Below are positions 17,820-28,348 of a stretch of 42,723 nt of DNA, in pieces. Source of the DNA: Bacillota bacterium (GTDB taxonomy: Bacteria > Bacillota > Limnochordia > Darwinibacteriales > Darwinibacteriaceae); contig JAAYOK010000153.1 of the NCBI GenBank assembly GCA_012520355.1, positions 1 through 42,723 on the forward strand, read 5' to 3'. The translations under genes and the position numbers were made by a program. The notes under the pieces were generated by a model. The model saw nothing but the letters and a program-made list of their open reading frames with translations, was not told where the DNA came from and searched no databases. Position 1 is the stretch's first letter. Each line of letters starts with the position of its first letter.

Positions 17820-17932
17820 TGTTTACTGTTTGCTGCCGCCTATCCCTGTGAAATGATTAACTTACTAACAATTCAAGAGGAAACTTTAAATCTCCGCCGA
17901 ATACTTTAACAAAATCATCTGGAGGTGCTTTT

Positions 17933-19252
17933 ATGTTTCGCTTGAAACGGAATCTCATCATCACCCTCGTGTTAGTCGCTCTCTGTGTTCCCAGTTTGGC
18001 TTTGGCCCAAACCACCACGGTAGAGTTCTGGCACAGCATGACCGGTTCGAGACTGACGGTGCTCAACAATGTAGTCGAACAGTTTAATGCCCTAAACCCT
18101 GCTCAACAAATTGCGCCAGTCCTCATCGGTACCTACGAGGAAGGACTCACCCGCTTTATGGCTGCATACCCAGTCAACCAAGAACCGGGAATTGTGCAAG
18201 TTTATGAAGTGGGCACGCAAGCGATGCACGATAGCGGCATGATTATTCCCGCTTATCAGATCCCGGAGCGCCTCGGCCAAGAATGGGATTTCGGCCAATA
18301 TGTAGCCCCCATCGTGCGCTACTACTCCAAGGACGGCAACCTCTGGTCCTGGCCTTTTGCTTCTTCGTCGGCTATGTTGTATTATAACGCGGATCATCTG
18401 CGCCAAGCGGGCCTTGATCCCGATAAACCGCCTACAACCTGGCAAGAAATGTATGAAATGGGACTTCAGTTGATTGAAGCTGGCGTTGTCACCCATGCCA
18501 TGAGTACGGGTTGGCCCGACTGGATGTTCGAAACCCAACTGGCCATGCATGACCAAGAGTTTGCCAATATGGGTAATGGACGGGAAGGATATCCAACAGA
18601 AGTATCTTGGCCTAGCGAGTTCACCGATGAACTGATGGCTATTTGGGGCAAGATGGCAGCGGATAATGTTTGGATTTATGGTGGTGCTGAGTATAACGCT
18701 AACGGCGCCTTCAATAGTGGTGAAATCACATTCTTAATGCAATCCACCTCTTCCTTAGACGGTGTACTGAATACCGTGGGAGACAATTTCGAAGTGCGGA
18801 CCACATTCTTACCCCGTCTCAGCGACGAATATCCTCGGGGTAATGTACTCATTGGCGGTAACAGTTTGTATGTTTCCAATCGAGTGACCGATGAAGAACT
18901 TGCCGTCATCTTTGAGTTCTTTAAGTTCCTCTCAGATCCAGATATCGGAACCTATTGGCACAAGAATACCGGATACTTCCCAGCAACAAATGCTGGTATG
19001 CAAGCGCTCATGAACGAAGGCTGGTTTACCCAGAGTCCTAACCACCTCACCGCCTTCTTGCAGATTCTCTCTGGCAAAACCGAAGGAAATGCTGCGGCAG
19101 GCATGCGCTTAGGACTCTTTGCCCAAGCTCGTGAATGGGTACGTGATGCACTTGAGAAGATCGCTCGGGGCGAAGATCAAAGAGCAGCCCTAGAGTATTC
19201 AGCACGTCAGATCAACCAATTGTTAGCTGATTACAACGAGTTTCTCGACTAA
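17933..19252 (+). CDS. ugpB: sn-glycerol-3-phosphate-type ABC transporter substrate-binding protein
   Basis: Signal peptide, then TTVEFWHSMTGSRLTVLNNVVEQFNALNPAQQIAPVLIGTYEEGLTRFMAAYP, UgpB-like; followed by two MalF/MalG-type permeases. Confidence 0.85.
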   Translation: MFRLKRNLIITLVLVALCVPSLALAQTTTVEFWHSMTGSRLTVLNNVVEQFNALNPAQQIAPVLIGTYEEGLTRFMAAYPVNQEPGIVQVYEVGTQAMHDSGMIIPAYQIPERLGQEWDFGQYVAPIVRYYSKDGNLWSWPFASSSAMLYYNADHLRQAGLDPDKPPTTWQEMYEMGLQLIEAGVVTHAMSTGWPDWMFETQLAMHDQEFANMGNGREGYPTEVSWPSEFTDELMAIWGKMAADNVWIYGGAEYNANGAFNSGEITFLMQSTSSLDGVLNTVGDNFEVRTTFLPRLSDEYPRGNVLIGGNSLYVSNRVTDEELAVIFEFFKFLSDPDIGTYWHKNTGYFPATNAGMQALMNEGWFTQSPNHLTAFLQILSGKTEGNAAAGMRLGLFAQAREWVRDALEKIARGEDQRAALEYSARQINQLLADYNEFLD

Positions 19253-19277
19253 GTTTTGTCAGACTTAGGAGGAAACT

Positions 19278-19308
19278 AGATCACCGGAGGTCCATCCTCC
19301 GGTGATCT
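19278..19308 (+). repeat. Perfect 13-bp intercistronic hairpin between ugpB and ugpA
   Basis: AGATCACCGGAGG-tccat-CCTCCGGTGATCT, no T tract after it. Confidence 0.85.
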
Positions 19309-19339
19309 CTACTATGTGTACTAGGTCAGGAGGATTTTC

Positions 19340-20224
19340 TTGGACAGATTTCCTAAACACCGCATTCTTCCCTACGGATTGATTCTTCCTTCCCTTACGG
19401 TTATTATAGCTTTCTTGATCATTCCCTTTGGGCAAGCGGTCTATCAATCATTCTTTCGCGTTTCTCCCTTTGGACGACAATTGCGTTACGTTGGCTGGAG
19501 GAACTATATAGAGATGTTTCAGTCGTCGGAGTATCTGGCGAGCTTCCAAAGTACGCTGGTCTTTTCGGTCTTGGTCATTGGCTTTGGTCTAACCATTGCC
19601 CTTGTTGTGGCACTCCTTACCACGCAAAAAATCCGGGGTGCAGCCTTCTATCAAATCGCCTTCATTTGGACCTATGCCATGTCCCCCATTATCGCGGGCG
19701 TCATGTGGTCTTTGATCTTTGATCCGTCCATTGGCATCTTAACCCATGCCATCGCAGATTTGACCGGATATAGAATTAACTACTTTACGGACACGGTGGC
19801 CGCCTTTATCTTAGTCACAGTTGCTTCGGTCTGGGTGATGCTTGGCTACAACATCTGCTTTTTTGTGGCGGGATTGCAAAATGTACCACATGAGTTAAAA
19901 GAAGCAGCAGCCATTGACGGAGCCACATCCTGGCAAGTCTTTTGGGTAGTAACCTTTCCCATGTTGAGCCCCACAACGGCCTTCTTGATTTTCGTCAATA
20001 CAGTCTACGCCTTTTTCCAATCCTTCGGTTTGATTGATGTGGTGACCCAGGGTGGACCGAACCGCACCACAGAATTCCTGATCTATAAGATCTATCGTGA
20101 TGGTTTTGGACGCATGCAAGAAGGGCAAGCGGCGGCACAGTCGGTAGTTCTATTTATCCTGGTGGCCCTTGTTGGAGCATTCCAGATCTACACATCAACT
20201 AGAAAATCCGTCTATCATCGCTAA
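19340..20224 (+). CDS. ugpA: Carbohydrate/G3P ABC transporter permease (MalF/UgpA type)
   Basis: EAA motif: PHELKEAAAIDGATSWQVFWVVTFPML. Confidence 0.87.
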   Translation: MDRFPKHRILPYGLILPSLTVIIAFLIIPFGQAVYQSFFRVSPFGRQLRYVGWRNYIEMFQSSEYLASFQSTLVFSVLVIGFGLTIALVVALLTTQKIRGAAFYQIAFIWTYAMSPIIAGVMWSLIFDPSIGILTHAIADLTGYRINYFTDTVAAFILVTVASVWVMLGYNICFFVAGLQNVPHELKEAAAIDGATSWQVFWVVTFPMLSPTTAFLIFVNTVYAFFQSFGLIDVVTQGGPNRTTEFLIYKIYRDGFGRMQEGQAAAQSVVLFILVALVGAFQIYTSTRKSVYHR

Positions 20225-20236
20225 GGAGGTGTTTTC

Positions 20237-21070
20237 ATGCGATTTAAACGTAAGACAGTGCAGAACCTACTCACCCATGTCGTCTTGCTTTTGACTCTTT
20301 TCGCTGTGACCTTTCCCATCTATTACGCCTTCGTCATGGCCACCCATACGCATCAAGACGCCTATGCCTTCCCACCTATTCTCACCCCAGGTAAGCAGCT
20401 GTGGCCCAATTTAAAGGAAGCCTGGAGTCGGGTTGACATGAGCGTCGTTCTCAATAATAGCCTAATCATTGCAGTTGTTGTGTCCTTCGGCAAGATCGTT
20501 TTTTCCATCTTGGCGGCCTTTGCCTTTACCCACTTTAAGTTTCGGGGAAACTGGTTCTTGTTCCCCCTTTGTATGGTGACGCAGATGATGCCTCTACCGG
20601 TGAGGGTGATTCCGCTTTACCAAACCATGGCTAATTTGGGCTGGCTGAATACCTATCAAGCCCTAACCATCCCCTATTTGGCCAGTACCACAGGGATCAT
20701 CCTGTTTCGCCAATTCTATATGACGGTTCCCGAGGAGCTCGCCGATGCAGCCCGGGTCGATGGAGCGACCCCCCTGCAATATTTGCGTAGGATCTTAGTT
20801 CCCCTCTCCTGGACCAATATCGCAGCCTTACTCGTCATCGAGTTTGTCTACATGTGGAACGAATATCTCTGGCCCAATATCGTGACAACTGCTTCAGATA
20901 TGCGGGTGGCACAGATGGGATTGCGTATGCTCTATACTTCAGAGCGAGGTATGGCCGAATGGAACATCATTATGGCGGGAACCCTAGTGATTATGCTTCC
21001 CCCCCTGATTGTGCTCATCCTCTTCCGCAAGCAGTTTGCCCAAGGAATTGCCATGCAGACGACAAAATAG
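20237..21070 (+). CDS. ugpE: Carbohydrate/G3P ABC transporter permease (MalG/UgpE type)
   Basis: EAA motif: PEELADAARVDGATPLQYLRRILVPLSW. Confidence 0.87.
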   Translation: MRFKRKTVQNLLTHVVLLLTLFAVTFPIYYAFVMATHTHQDAYAFPPILTPGKQLWPNLKEAWSRVDMSVVLNNSLIIAVVVSFGKIVFSILAAFAFTHFKFRGNWFLFPLCMVTQMMPLPVRVIPLYQTMANLGWLNTYQALTIPYLASTTGIILFRQFYMTVPEELADAARVDGATPLQYLRRILVPLSWTNIAALLVIEFVYMWNEYLWPNIVTTASDMRVAQMGLRMLYTSERGMAEWNIIMAGTLVIMLPPLIVLILFRKQFAQGIAMQTTK

Positions 21071-21074
21071 AAGG

Positions 21075-21108
21075 GACGCCGATACCTAAACCAGGATCGG
21101 CGTCTTTT
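21075..21108 (+). terminator. Rho-independent terminator of the ugp operon
   Basis: GACGCCGAT-acctaaaccagg-ATCGGCGTC followed by TTTT. Confidence 0.85.
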
Positions 21109-21141
21109 ATCGTTTTCATATCGGTCGAGGGCCGGCACGTT

Positions 21142-21315
21142 TTATTCTTCCACTGTTTCAAGCTTGGCAACAACCCAAGTCAACTCCGAAATTGCTTTTT
21201 GCAGTGCTTCATGCCTACATTGATCTGACTGGATAAACAGTTTAAGACCCACTTGCTCAGACTTGAGGATATTGATTCGTTCTTGGATGTATGCTGCGAG
21301 ATCTGTCCGATTCAT
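21142..21315 (-). CDS. Small hypothetical helical protein (57 aa)
   Basis: MNRTDLAAYIQERINILKSEQVGLKLFIQSDQCRHEALQKAISELTWVVAKLETVEE; SD AAAGGGGG upstream of ATG at 21315. Confidence 0.6.
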   Translation of the reverse strand: MNRTDLAAYIQERINILKSEQVGLKLFIQSDQCRHEALQKAISELTWVVAKLETVEE

Positions 21316-21455
21316 GGTCCAACCCCCTTTTCCGTAAAGGTACATTTCAATTCTAGCGGATACAACAAGTAGTTTCAAGTTCAAAGTCCATAAGGAGGAA
21401 TCTTCCTTTTCAGAGTCGAAAGATGTATATAAACAGCCCTAATGGAGGTTTTATC

Positions 21456-22352
21456 GTGACCTTAAAGATTATCACCGATAGCGCCTGTGATTTGCCCCCA
21501 GAGATCGTGGAAAAGTACGATATAGACGTACTTCCATTCCTGGTCTATATCGATGAAAAAGAATATCGAGACGGGGTTAATATCACAACAAGACAAGTTT
21601 ACGATGCCATCCATGATGGAAGCATTCCCACCACCGGTCAAGTACCCATGGATGCCATCGTTGACACATTCAAGAAGTATGCTCAGGAAGGACGACAATG
21701 CCTTTATCTGAGTTTTTCTTCGAGACTATCGGGGACCTGCAATACCGTACGTTTAGTCGCCCAAGAAATGAAACAGATGTTTGAGGGCTTTCAAGTTACC
21801 GTTGTGGACACCCTAAGTGGTTCTCTAGGTCAGGGTTTGATCGCCCTAGAAGCTGCCCAAATGGCGAAGGACAAGATCGATCCTGCACGGATTATCAAAA
21901 GGGCCCAAGAGCGCGGAAAAGGTAGTGTAGAGCATCTCTTTTCCGTCGATGATTTGAACTACCTGTACCGTGGCGGTCGGGTCAGTTACGCTAGTTCCTT
22001 CTTGGGAGGCCTTTTGCAGATTAAACCCATCTTGCATGTACGGGATGGCTTGATGATCCCCTTTCAAAAGGTTCGTGGCAAGAAAATGGCTGTAAAACGC
22101 ATTGCGGAACTGGTCAAGGAGCGGTCTCTAGGCAATCCAGATCAGGTCATCGGCATCACCCATGCCGACGATCTCGGCACGGCAACGCAGCTCCAGTCCC
22201 TCCTCCAAGACGCCCTAGGGTATAAAAACATCGTCATCAATCTCATCGGTAGCGTCTTAGCCTGTCACATTGGAATCGGCGGTGTAGCAGCCTTTGTAGT
22301 CAATACCAAAGTGCCCGAACCGAATCTTCTCTCGGGAGGCGAGATGATCTAA
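21456..22352 (+). CDS. DegV family (fatty-acid-binding) protein
   Basis: LKIITDSACDLPPEIVEKYDIDVLPFLVYIDEKEYRDGVNI; GTG start preceded by GGAGG. Confidence 0.93.
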   Translation: MTLKIITDSACDLPPEIVEKYDIDVLPFLVYIDEKEYRDGVNITTRQVYDAIHDGSIPTTGQVPMDAIVDTFKKYAQEGRQCLYLSFSSRLSGTCNTVRLVAQEMKQMFEGFQVTVVDTLSGSLGQGLIALEAAQMAKDKIDPARIIKRAQERGKGSVEHLFSVDDLNYLYRGGRVSYASSFLGGLLQIKPILHVRDGLMIPFQKVRGKKMAVKRIAELVKERSLGNPDQVIGITHADDLGTATQLQSLLQDALGYKNIVINLIGSVLACHIGIGGVAAFVVNTKVPEPNLLSGGEMI

Positions 22353-22412
22353 TATTTATTATTTTACTTTTCGTTAACCCTGCGTTATACTAAATACAAG
22401 ACAAAATCTTAA

Positions 22413-23810
<1,398 letters not shown>

Positions 23811-23825
23811 CGAACGTCTTGCGAA

Positions 23826-23855
23826 AAGCCCTGTAGTGGATCCACTACAGGGCTT
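23826..23855. terminator. Bidirectional terminator, 30-bp perfect palindrome
   Basis: AAGCCCTGTAGTGGATCCACTACAGGGCTT between convergent tpl and the FAD oxidoreductase gene. Confidence 0.85.
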
Positions 23856-23859
23856 ATTC

Positions 23860-25329
23860 TTACTCCTCTTCTCTGCTTTGCAAGAAATCGAGAAGCTCGG
23901 ACTTCTCTACCCTACTTACCCCACTGTGTTCAATATCAAAGCGTGAGTCAAAGGGTTCCGTCGCGATTCGTTCCATGACCTCCACAATTCGAGGTCGGCA
24001 GAATGTCCCTTGGCACCAGCCCATGGAGGCCCGGGTGCGCCTTTTGATGCCATCAATGGTCTTAACTGGAATACCCCTTTGGCAGGCATCTATGATCTCC
24101 CCTTCTGTAACCTGTTCACAGCGGCAAATCACTTTCTCAGGAGCCGAAGGAATATCGAGTAAGGGTTTAATTTCCCGTAAGGGTCTCAGCTCACGATGCT
24201 GAATAATGGGTTCACGGTAGGGATTGAAACCTGGGTCGGCATCGAGTTTTAGTCCCGATTGACGCAGAATCTCTTCCACCAGGTCGGCAATGGCTGGCGA
24301 GGCAGTTAAGCCCGGCGATTGAATGCCCGCAACCTGAATGAAACCCTTCACTTCAGACTCTTCAATAATAAAATCATCGGTGGAGCTTCTGGCCCGTACC
24401 CCTGTAAAGCTACGCAAAAACTGCTTAGGATCTAGGCCTCCATAGAGTTTTTTGCAGGCATCATAGATTTTGGCCAAACGCTCAAGATCGGTGGAGGTGT
24501 CTTCACGATCGTCCCCTTCACTCGCGTCTGGGCCAATCAAGAGATTGTCATGAACGGTGGAGGCTACTAAAATGCCCTTCCCCCTGGCCGTGGGCAAACC
24601 GAAAATCACATGGTTAACAGCCTTTCCAGTGCCCCGGGCAAAAAGGAGGTACTGACCTGTGCGGGGGAGGATGGAAAAGTCGTGGATACCTACCATTTGG
24701 GCGATCCGATCTGCATAAACCCCCGCGGCATTGATCACATAGCGAGTCCGGAAACGTTCCGTGGCTGTTTGCACCAGAAAGTCTCCTTTGCTGCCGGAAA
24801 TCGCCGTCACTTCCGATTCTAGGCGGAGTTCGGCGCCATTTGTAATGGCATTTTCGGCCATGGCAATGGCCATCTCATAGGGCGAACAGACTCCCGCCCC
24901 CTCACACAGCAAACCCCACTTAAGCTCTGGATTCAGATTAGGTTCTAGTTGGCGCAGTTCAGCCTGATCCACAAGGCGCAAATCCTGAAGTCCATTTGCC
25001 TTCCCCTGCTCCATCAACTGCTCTAAAGGGGACGGATCGTCCTGATCGGTCACGACTAGGGAGCCTGTTTCCCTAAATCCAAAGTTGAGCTCTTGATCAA
25101 GTCTGGCAAAAGCCTGCCTTCCAGGGTAGCAGAGTCTTCCTTTCAAGGTGGTATGGGGTTCCGCATACCCGCCGTGGACAATGGCGCTATTCGCTTTGGT
25201 CGCTCCCATAGCAACATCGATGCCCTTTTCCAGTAGCAGGATGTTGAGGCGATAGCGCGACAAATGGCGTGCAATCGTCGTTCCTACAATTCCGGCCCCA
25301 ATGATTACTACATCATACAATGTCTCCAC
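23860..25329 (-). CDS. FAD-dependent oxidoreductase, GlpA/glycerol-3-phosphate dehydrogenase-like with C-terminal BFD-type [2Fe-2S] domain
   Basis: DVVIIGAGIVGTTIARHLSRYRLNILLLEKG; C-terminal CRCEQVTEGEIIDACQRGIPVKTIDGIKRRTRASMGWCQGTFCRPRI. Confidence 0.93.
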   Translation of the reverse strand: METLYDVVIIGAGIVGTTIARHLSRYRLNILLLEKGIDVAMGATKANSAIVHGGYAEPHTTLKGRLCYPGRQAFARLDQELNFGFRETGSLVVTDQDDPSPLEQLMEQGKANGLQDLRLVDQAELRQLEPNLNPELKWGLLCEGAGVCSPYEMAIAMAENAITNGAELRLESEVTAISGSKGDFLVQTATERFRTRYVINAAGVYADRIAQMVGIHDFSILPRTGQYLLFARGTGKAVNHVIFGLPTARGKGILVASTVHDNLLIGPDASEGDDREDTSTDLERLAKIYDACKKLYGGLDPKQFLRSFTGVRARSSTDDFIIEESEVKGFIQVAGIQSPGLTASPAIADLVEEILRQSGLKLDADPGFNPYREPIIQHRELRPLREIKPLLDIPSAPEKVICRCEQVTEGEIIDACQRGIPVKTIDGIKRRTRASMGWCQGTFCRPRIVEVMERIATEPFDSRFDIEHSGVSRVEKSELLDFLQSREEE

Positions 25330-25342
25330 TTCGTATCAGTCC

Positions 25343-26050
25343 TTAAAGAAATATAGTCGCGTAAGAGCCAAACAGGTCCAAGAGCATTAAGAGTCCAACC
25401 ACGATCAAGAGAATACCCGAAATCGTTTGGATGATGCCCATATTCCGCTTGATAAAACCTAAGGCGTTTTGTAATCGACTCCAGAGCAAAGCCGTGAGTA
25501 AAAAAGGGACTCCAAGTCCGAGTGAGAAGATCAGGAGCAGAGCCATCCCCTGATAGAGTGTATCGAAGTTCGATGCCATGATCAGGGCTGTGCCTAGAAA
25601 AGCTCCCAAACAAGGGGTCCAGCCCAGGGAAAAGGCAGCCCCAAAAAGAAGACTGGACCAGAATTTTAAGTCCTTCGTATTGGCCCCTAGACTACGACTC
25701 CGATTGAGAAAACCGATTTTCAACACGCCTAAATAGTTGAGACCAAAGGCGATCACAAAAAGCCCACCGAGGCGCTGGAGTAAGACACGATGCTGGGAAA
25801 TTAGGGCCCCGAGGGCCGAAGCGGTTGCGCCAAGGGTAATAAAGACGAGGGAAAAGCCAGCGACAAACCCCAAGGTGTTGATGATCAAGCGCATCCCCTT
25901 GTTTTTCTCTCCTCCTTCTTGACCCCCAAGATAGAGCAAGTAGATGGGGATCATAGGAAGAATACAGGGCGACAGAAAAGCCAAGAAGCCCTCAACAAAG
26001 GTTAAGCCAAAAAGAGATAACGATATCTCCGGTACCATGGACTGTAACAT
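25343..26050 (-). CDS. ccdA: Cytochrome c biogenesis protein CcdA family
   Basis: EGFLAFLSPCILPMIPIYLLYLGG and FSLGWTPCLGAFLGTALI, paired TM cysteines. Confidence 0.94.
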   Translation of the reverse strand: MLQSMVPEISLSLFGLTFVEGFLAFLSPCILPMIPIYLLYLGGQEGGEKNKGMRLIINTLGFVAGFSLVFITLGATASALGALISQHRVLLQRLGGLFVIAFGLNYLGVLKIGFLNRSRSLGANTKDLKFWSSLLFGAAFSLGWTPCLGAFLGTALIMASNFDTLYQGMALLLIFSLGLGVPFLLTALLWSRLQNALGFIKRNMGIIQTISGILLIVVGLLMLLDLFGSYATIFL

Positions 26051-26559
26051 TACTTAACATCCTCAATCATCTTCAGAACGGTCTCTTTGTTGGTCGCCCC
26101 CACTACATAGCTGGCCAAATATCCCTCCGCATCAATGACAACTGTGGTTGGCAAACCTGGAATGCCAAAGATTTGGCGCCCTACTGCACCATGGTCTAAG
26201 AGGTTGGTCATGGTTAAATCGTTACTTGCGAGATATTCCTTACCCTTTTCCACCGTTTCTTGGCGCCCATCGATCTGGTTGAGCAAGAGCAGGACCGCTT
26301 CACCAGTATCCGTAAATTGGTCATGTAACTCCTGAAACTCCGGCATCTCAGCACGACAAGGTGGACACCAACTCGCCCAGAAGTTGAGAACGACGATCTG
26401 CCCTCGATAATCACTCAGGCGAATGGTCTCATTTGCAGTGGATACCAAGGCAAAATCGGGAACTAGGACCTTTGAATCCTCCGCTGCGGCGTTGCCGCTG
26501 AGACCTAGTACTGCAAACACAACGAAGCACGACAAGACAAGCAAGCTTAGTTTTGGCAT
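26050..26559 (-). CDS. TlpA/ResA-like thiol-disulfide oxidoreductase
   Basis: Signal peptide then VVLNFWASWCPPCRAEMPEFQELHDQF; overlaps ccdA start; SD AAAAGGAG precedes ATG at 26559. Confidence 0.94.
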   Translation of the reverse strand: MPKLSLLVLSCFVVFAVLGLSGNAAAEDSKVLVPDFALVSTANETIRLSDYRGQIVVLNFWASWCPPCRAEMPEFQELHDQFTDTGEAVLLLLNQIDGRQETVEKGKEYLASNDLTMTNLLDHGAVGRQIFGIPGLPTTVVIDAEGYLASYVVGATNKETVLKMIEDVK

Positions 26560-26738
26560 TAACCACCACTCCTTTTTTTTACTATACCCCAGGGGGGCAT
26601 CGGTGGCAAGGATAGAGATTGTGAAGACCATGATCAATATTATCCCTTACTCGGCTGGTGCTCCTTGACAAAAGTGTCGCTTTCAGGGAAGATCAAGAAG
26701 AGACAGTCCATTTCGAGATCGCGAGGTGATTGCTTCCC

Positions 26739-28271
26739 ATGAAAAAAATTCTCTCCCTACTTTTCCACAGAGTTACAATCATTGCTATAGCCATTCTAGC
26801 TCAACTTTTTGCCCTTGTCTTGATGATCGGACGTTTTAGCGACTATGTTCCCCAGTTCTATGGCTTTTTCACCCTTCTTAGTGCCGTTGTCGTGATCTTA
26901 ATCGCCACAGGGAGAGAAAAGACGGCCTACAAGATTGCTTGGATTATCCCAATCACTCTATTTCCGATTTTCGGAGGAATTTTCTATATTATGCTAGGGA
27001 AACCCCGGACAAATCGCCGGATGCAGCGGAAGATGCATAAGCTCAAGTCCCTAGGGCAACGCTCACTCCCCTCCAGTGCGCCAATCATACATAGGCTAGC
27101 GCTGATTGATGCCCAAGCAGCCAACCAAGCTCGCTACATTCAAAATCATGGGCCCTTCCCAGTCTACGAGCATAGCGAATCACACTTTTTTCCCCTGGGA
27201 GAATTGGCCTTTGAATCGATGTTAGAAGAGCTCGCCAAGGCCGAACGCTATATCTTCCTCGAGTACTTCATTATTGAGGAAGGCATCATGTGGAATCGCA
27301 TCCTAGAGATCCTGGTGGAAAAAGCCAAGGCCGGCGTCGATGTGCGCCTCATCTATGATGATGTAGGTTGCCTATTTAAACTACCTTACGGATACGACAA
27401 GCAGTTAGAGGCACTCGGCATTAAGACGGAACGTTTTCATCCCCTCACCCCCAAGCTTTCCGCTACGTTGAACTACCGTAATCACCGTAAACTCTTGATT
27501 ATCGATGGTCATACCGGCTTTACAGGCGGCATCAATCTGGCAGATGAGTACATTAATGCCTATGAGAAGCTCGGTCACTGGAAGGACTCTGCATTTTTGA
27601 TCAAAGGGGAGCCTGTCTGGTCCTTGACTAATATGTTCTTGGCTATGTGGGAGTATTTGAGGGATGAAACCTCTCCTCTTGAGAACTTCAAACCCCAAAA
27701 TCCGCCTGTTCAGGGGACCAAAACCGGCTATATTCAGCCCTTTGGAGACAACCCCCTCGACGGCGAAACAGTCAGTGAAACGGTCTATTTGAACTTAATC
27801 TCGCGAGCTCGGAGCTATGTCTACATCACAACACCCTATCTCATTCTTGATAGTGAAATGCTTACAGCCCTCTGTACCGCGGCCAAATCGGGGGTCGATG
27901 TACGAATTATCACTCCCTATATCCCTGATAAACCCATTGTCCATGCGGTAACCCGTTCCTATTATCATCTCCTGGTCACCAGCGGGGTGCGGATTTATGA
28001 GTACACTCCAGGTTTTATGCACTCCAAGACAATTGTGGCCGATGATGAAGTGGCCGTTGTGGGATCGATTAACCTGGATTATCGTAGCCTCTACCTGGCC
28101 TTTGAAAACGGGGTCTGGATGTACCAGACTCCAAGTGTCCTGGAAATCCTCGACGACTTTCTGGAGACACTAGCGGTCTGCCAAGAGATCACAGGTAAAC
28201 GATATGCGGATGTGGGAACCATCCGGAGATTTTCCTGGTCACTCCTGCGGCTCCTGGCCCCCCTCTTCTAG
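26739..28271 (+). CDS. cls: Cardiolipin synthase (PLD family)
   Basis: Two TM segments then two HKD motifs: NYRNHRKLLIIDGHTGFTGGINLADEYI and GFMHSKTIVADDEVAVVGSINLDYRSL. Confidence 0.96.
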   Translation: MKKILSLLFHRVTIIAIAILAQLFALVLMIGRFSDYVPQFYGFFTLLSAVVVILIATGREKTAYKIAWIIPITLFPIFGGIFYIMLGKPRTNRRMQRKMHKLKSLGQRSLPSSAPIIHRLALIDAQAANQARYIQNHGPFPVYEHSESHFFPLGELAFESMLEELAKAERYIFLEYFIIEEGIMWNRILEILVEKAKAGVDVRLIYDDVGCLFKLPYGYDKQLEALGIKTERFHPLTPKLSATLNYRNHRKLLIIDGHTGFTGGINLADEYINAYEKLGHWKDSAFLIKGEPVWSLTNMFLAMWEYLRDETSPLENFKPQNPPVQGTKTGYIQPFGDNPLDGETVSETVYLNLISRARSYVYITTPYLILDSEMLTALCTAAKSGVDVRIITPYIPDKPIVHAVTRSYYHLLVTSGVRIYEYTPGFMHSKTIVADDEVAVVGSINLDYRSLYLAFENGVWMYQTPSVLEILDDFLETLAVCQEITGKRYADVGTIRRFSWSLLRLLAPLF

Positions 28272-28348
28272 CCTAAAGCAGGAACTTTACTTCGAGTGTC
28301 GAATTTTCTAAGGAATACCTTCATACCCAATGGATGGGAGGCGAAAAC

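Noticed and set aside
18092-18556. 154-aa minus-strand ORF
   Set aside because: Antisense shadow of ugpB with no motif or SD.
23826-23855. 30-bp perfect palindrome as a recombination or regulator site
   Set aside because: It sits between two convergent genes and is simply explained as a bidirectional terminator.
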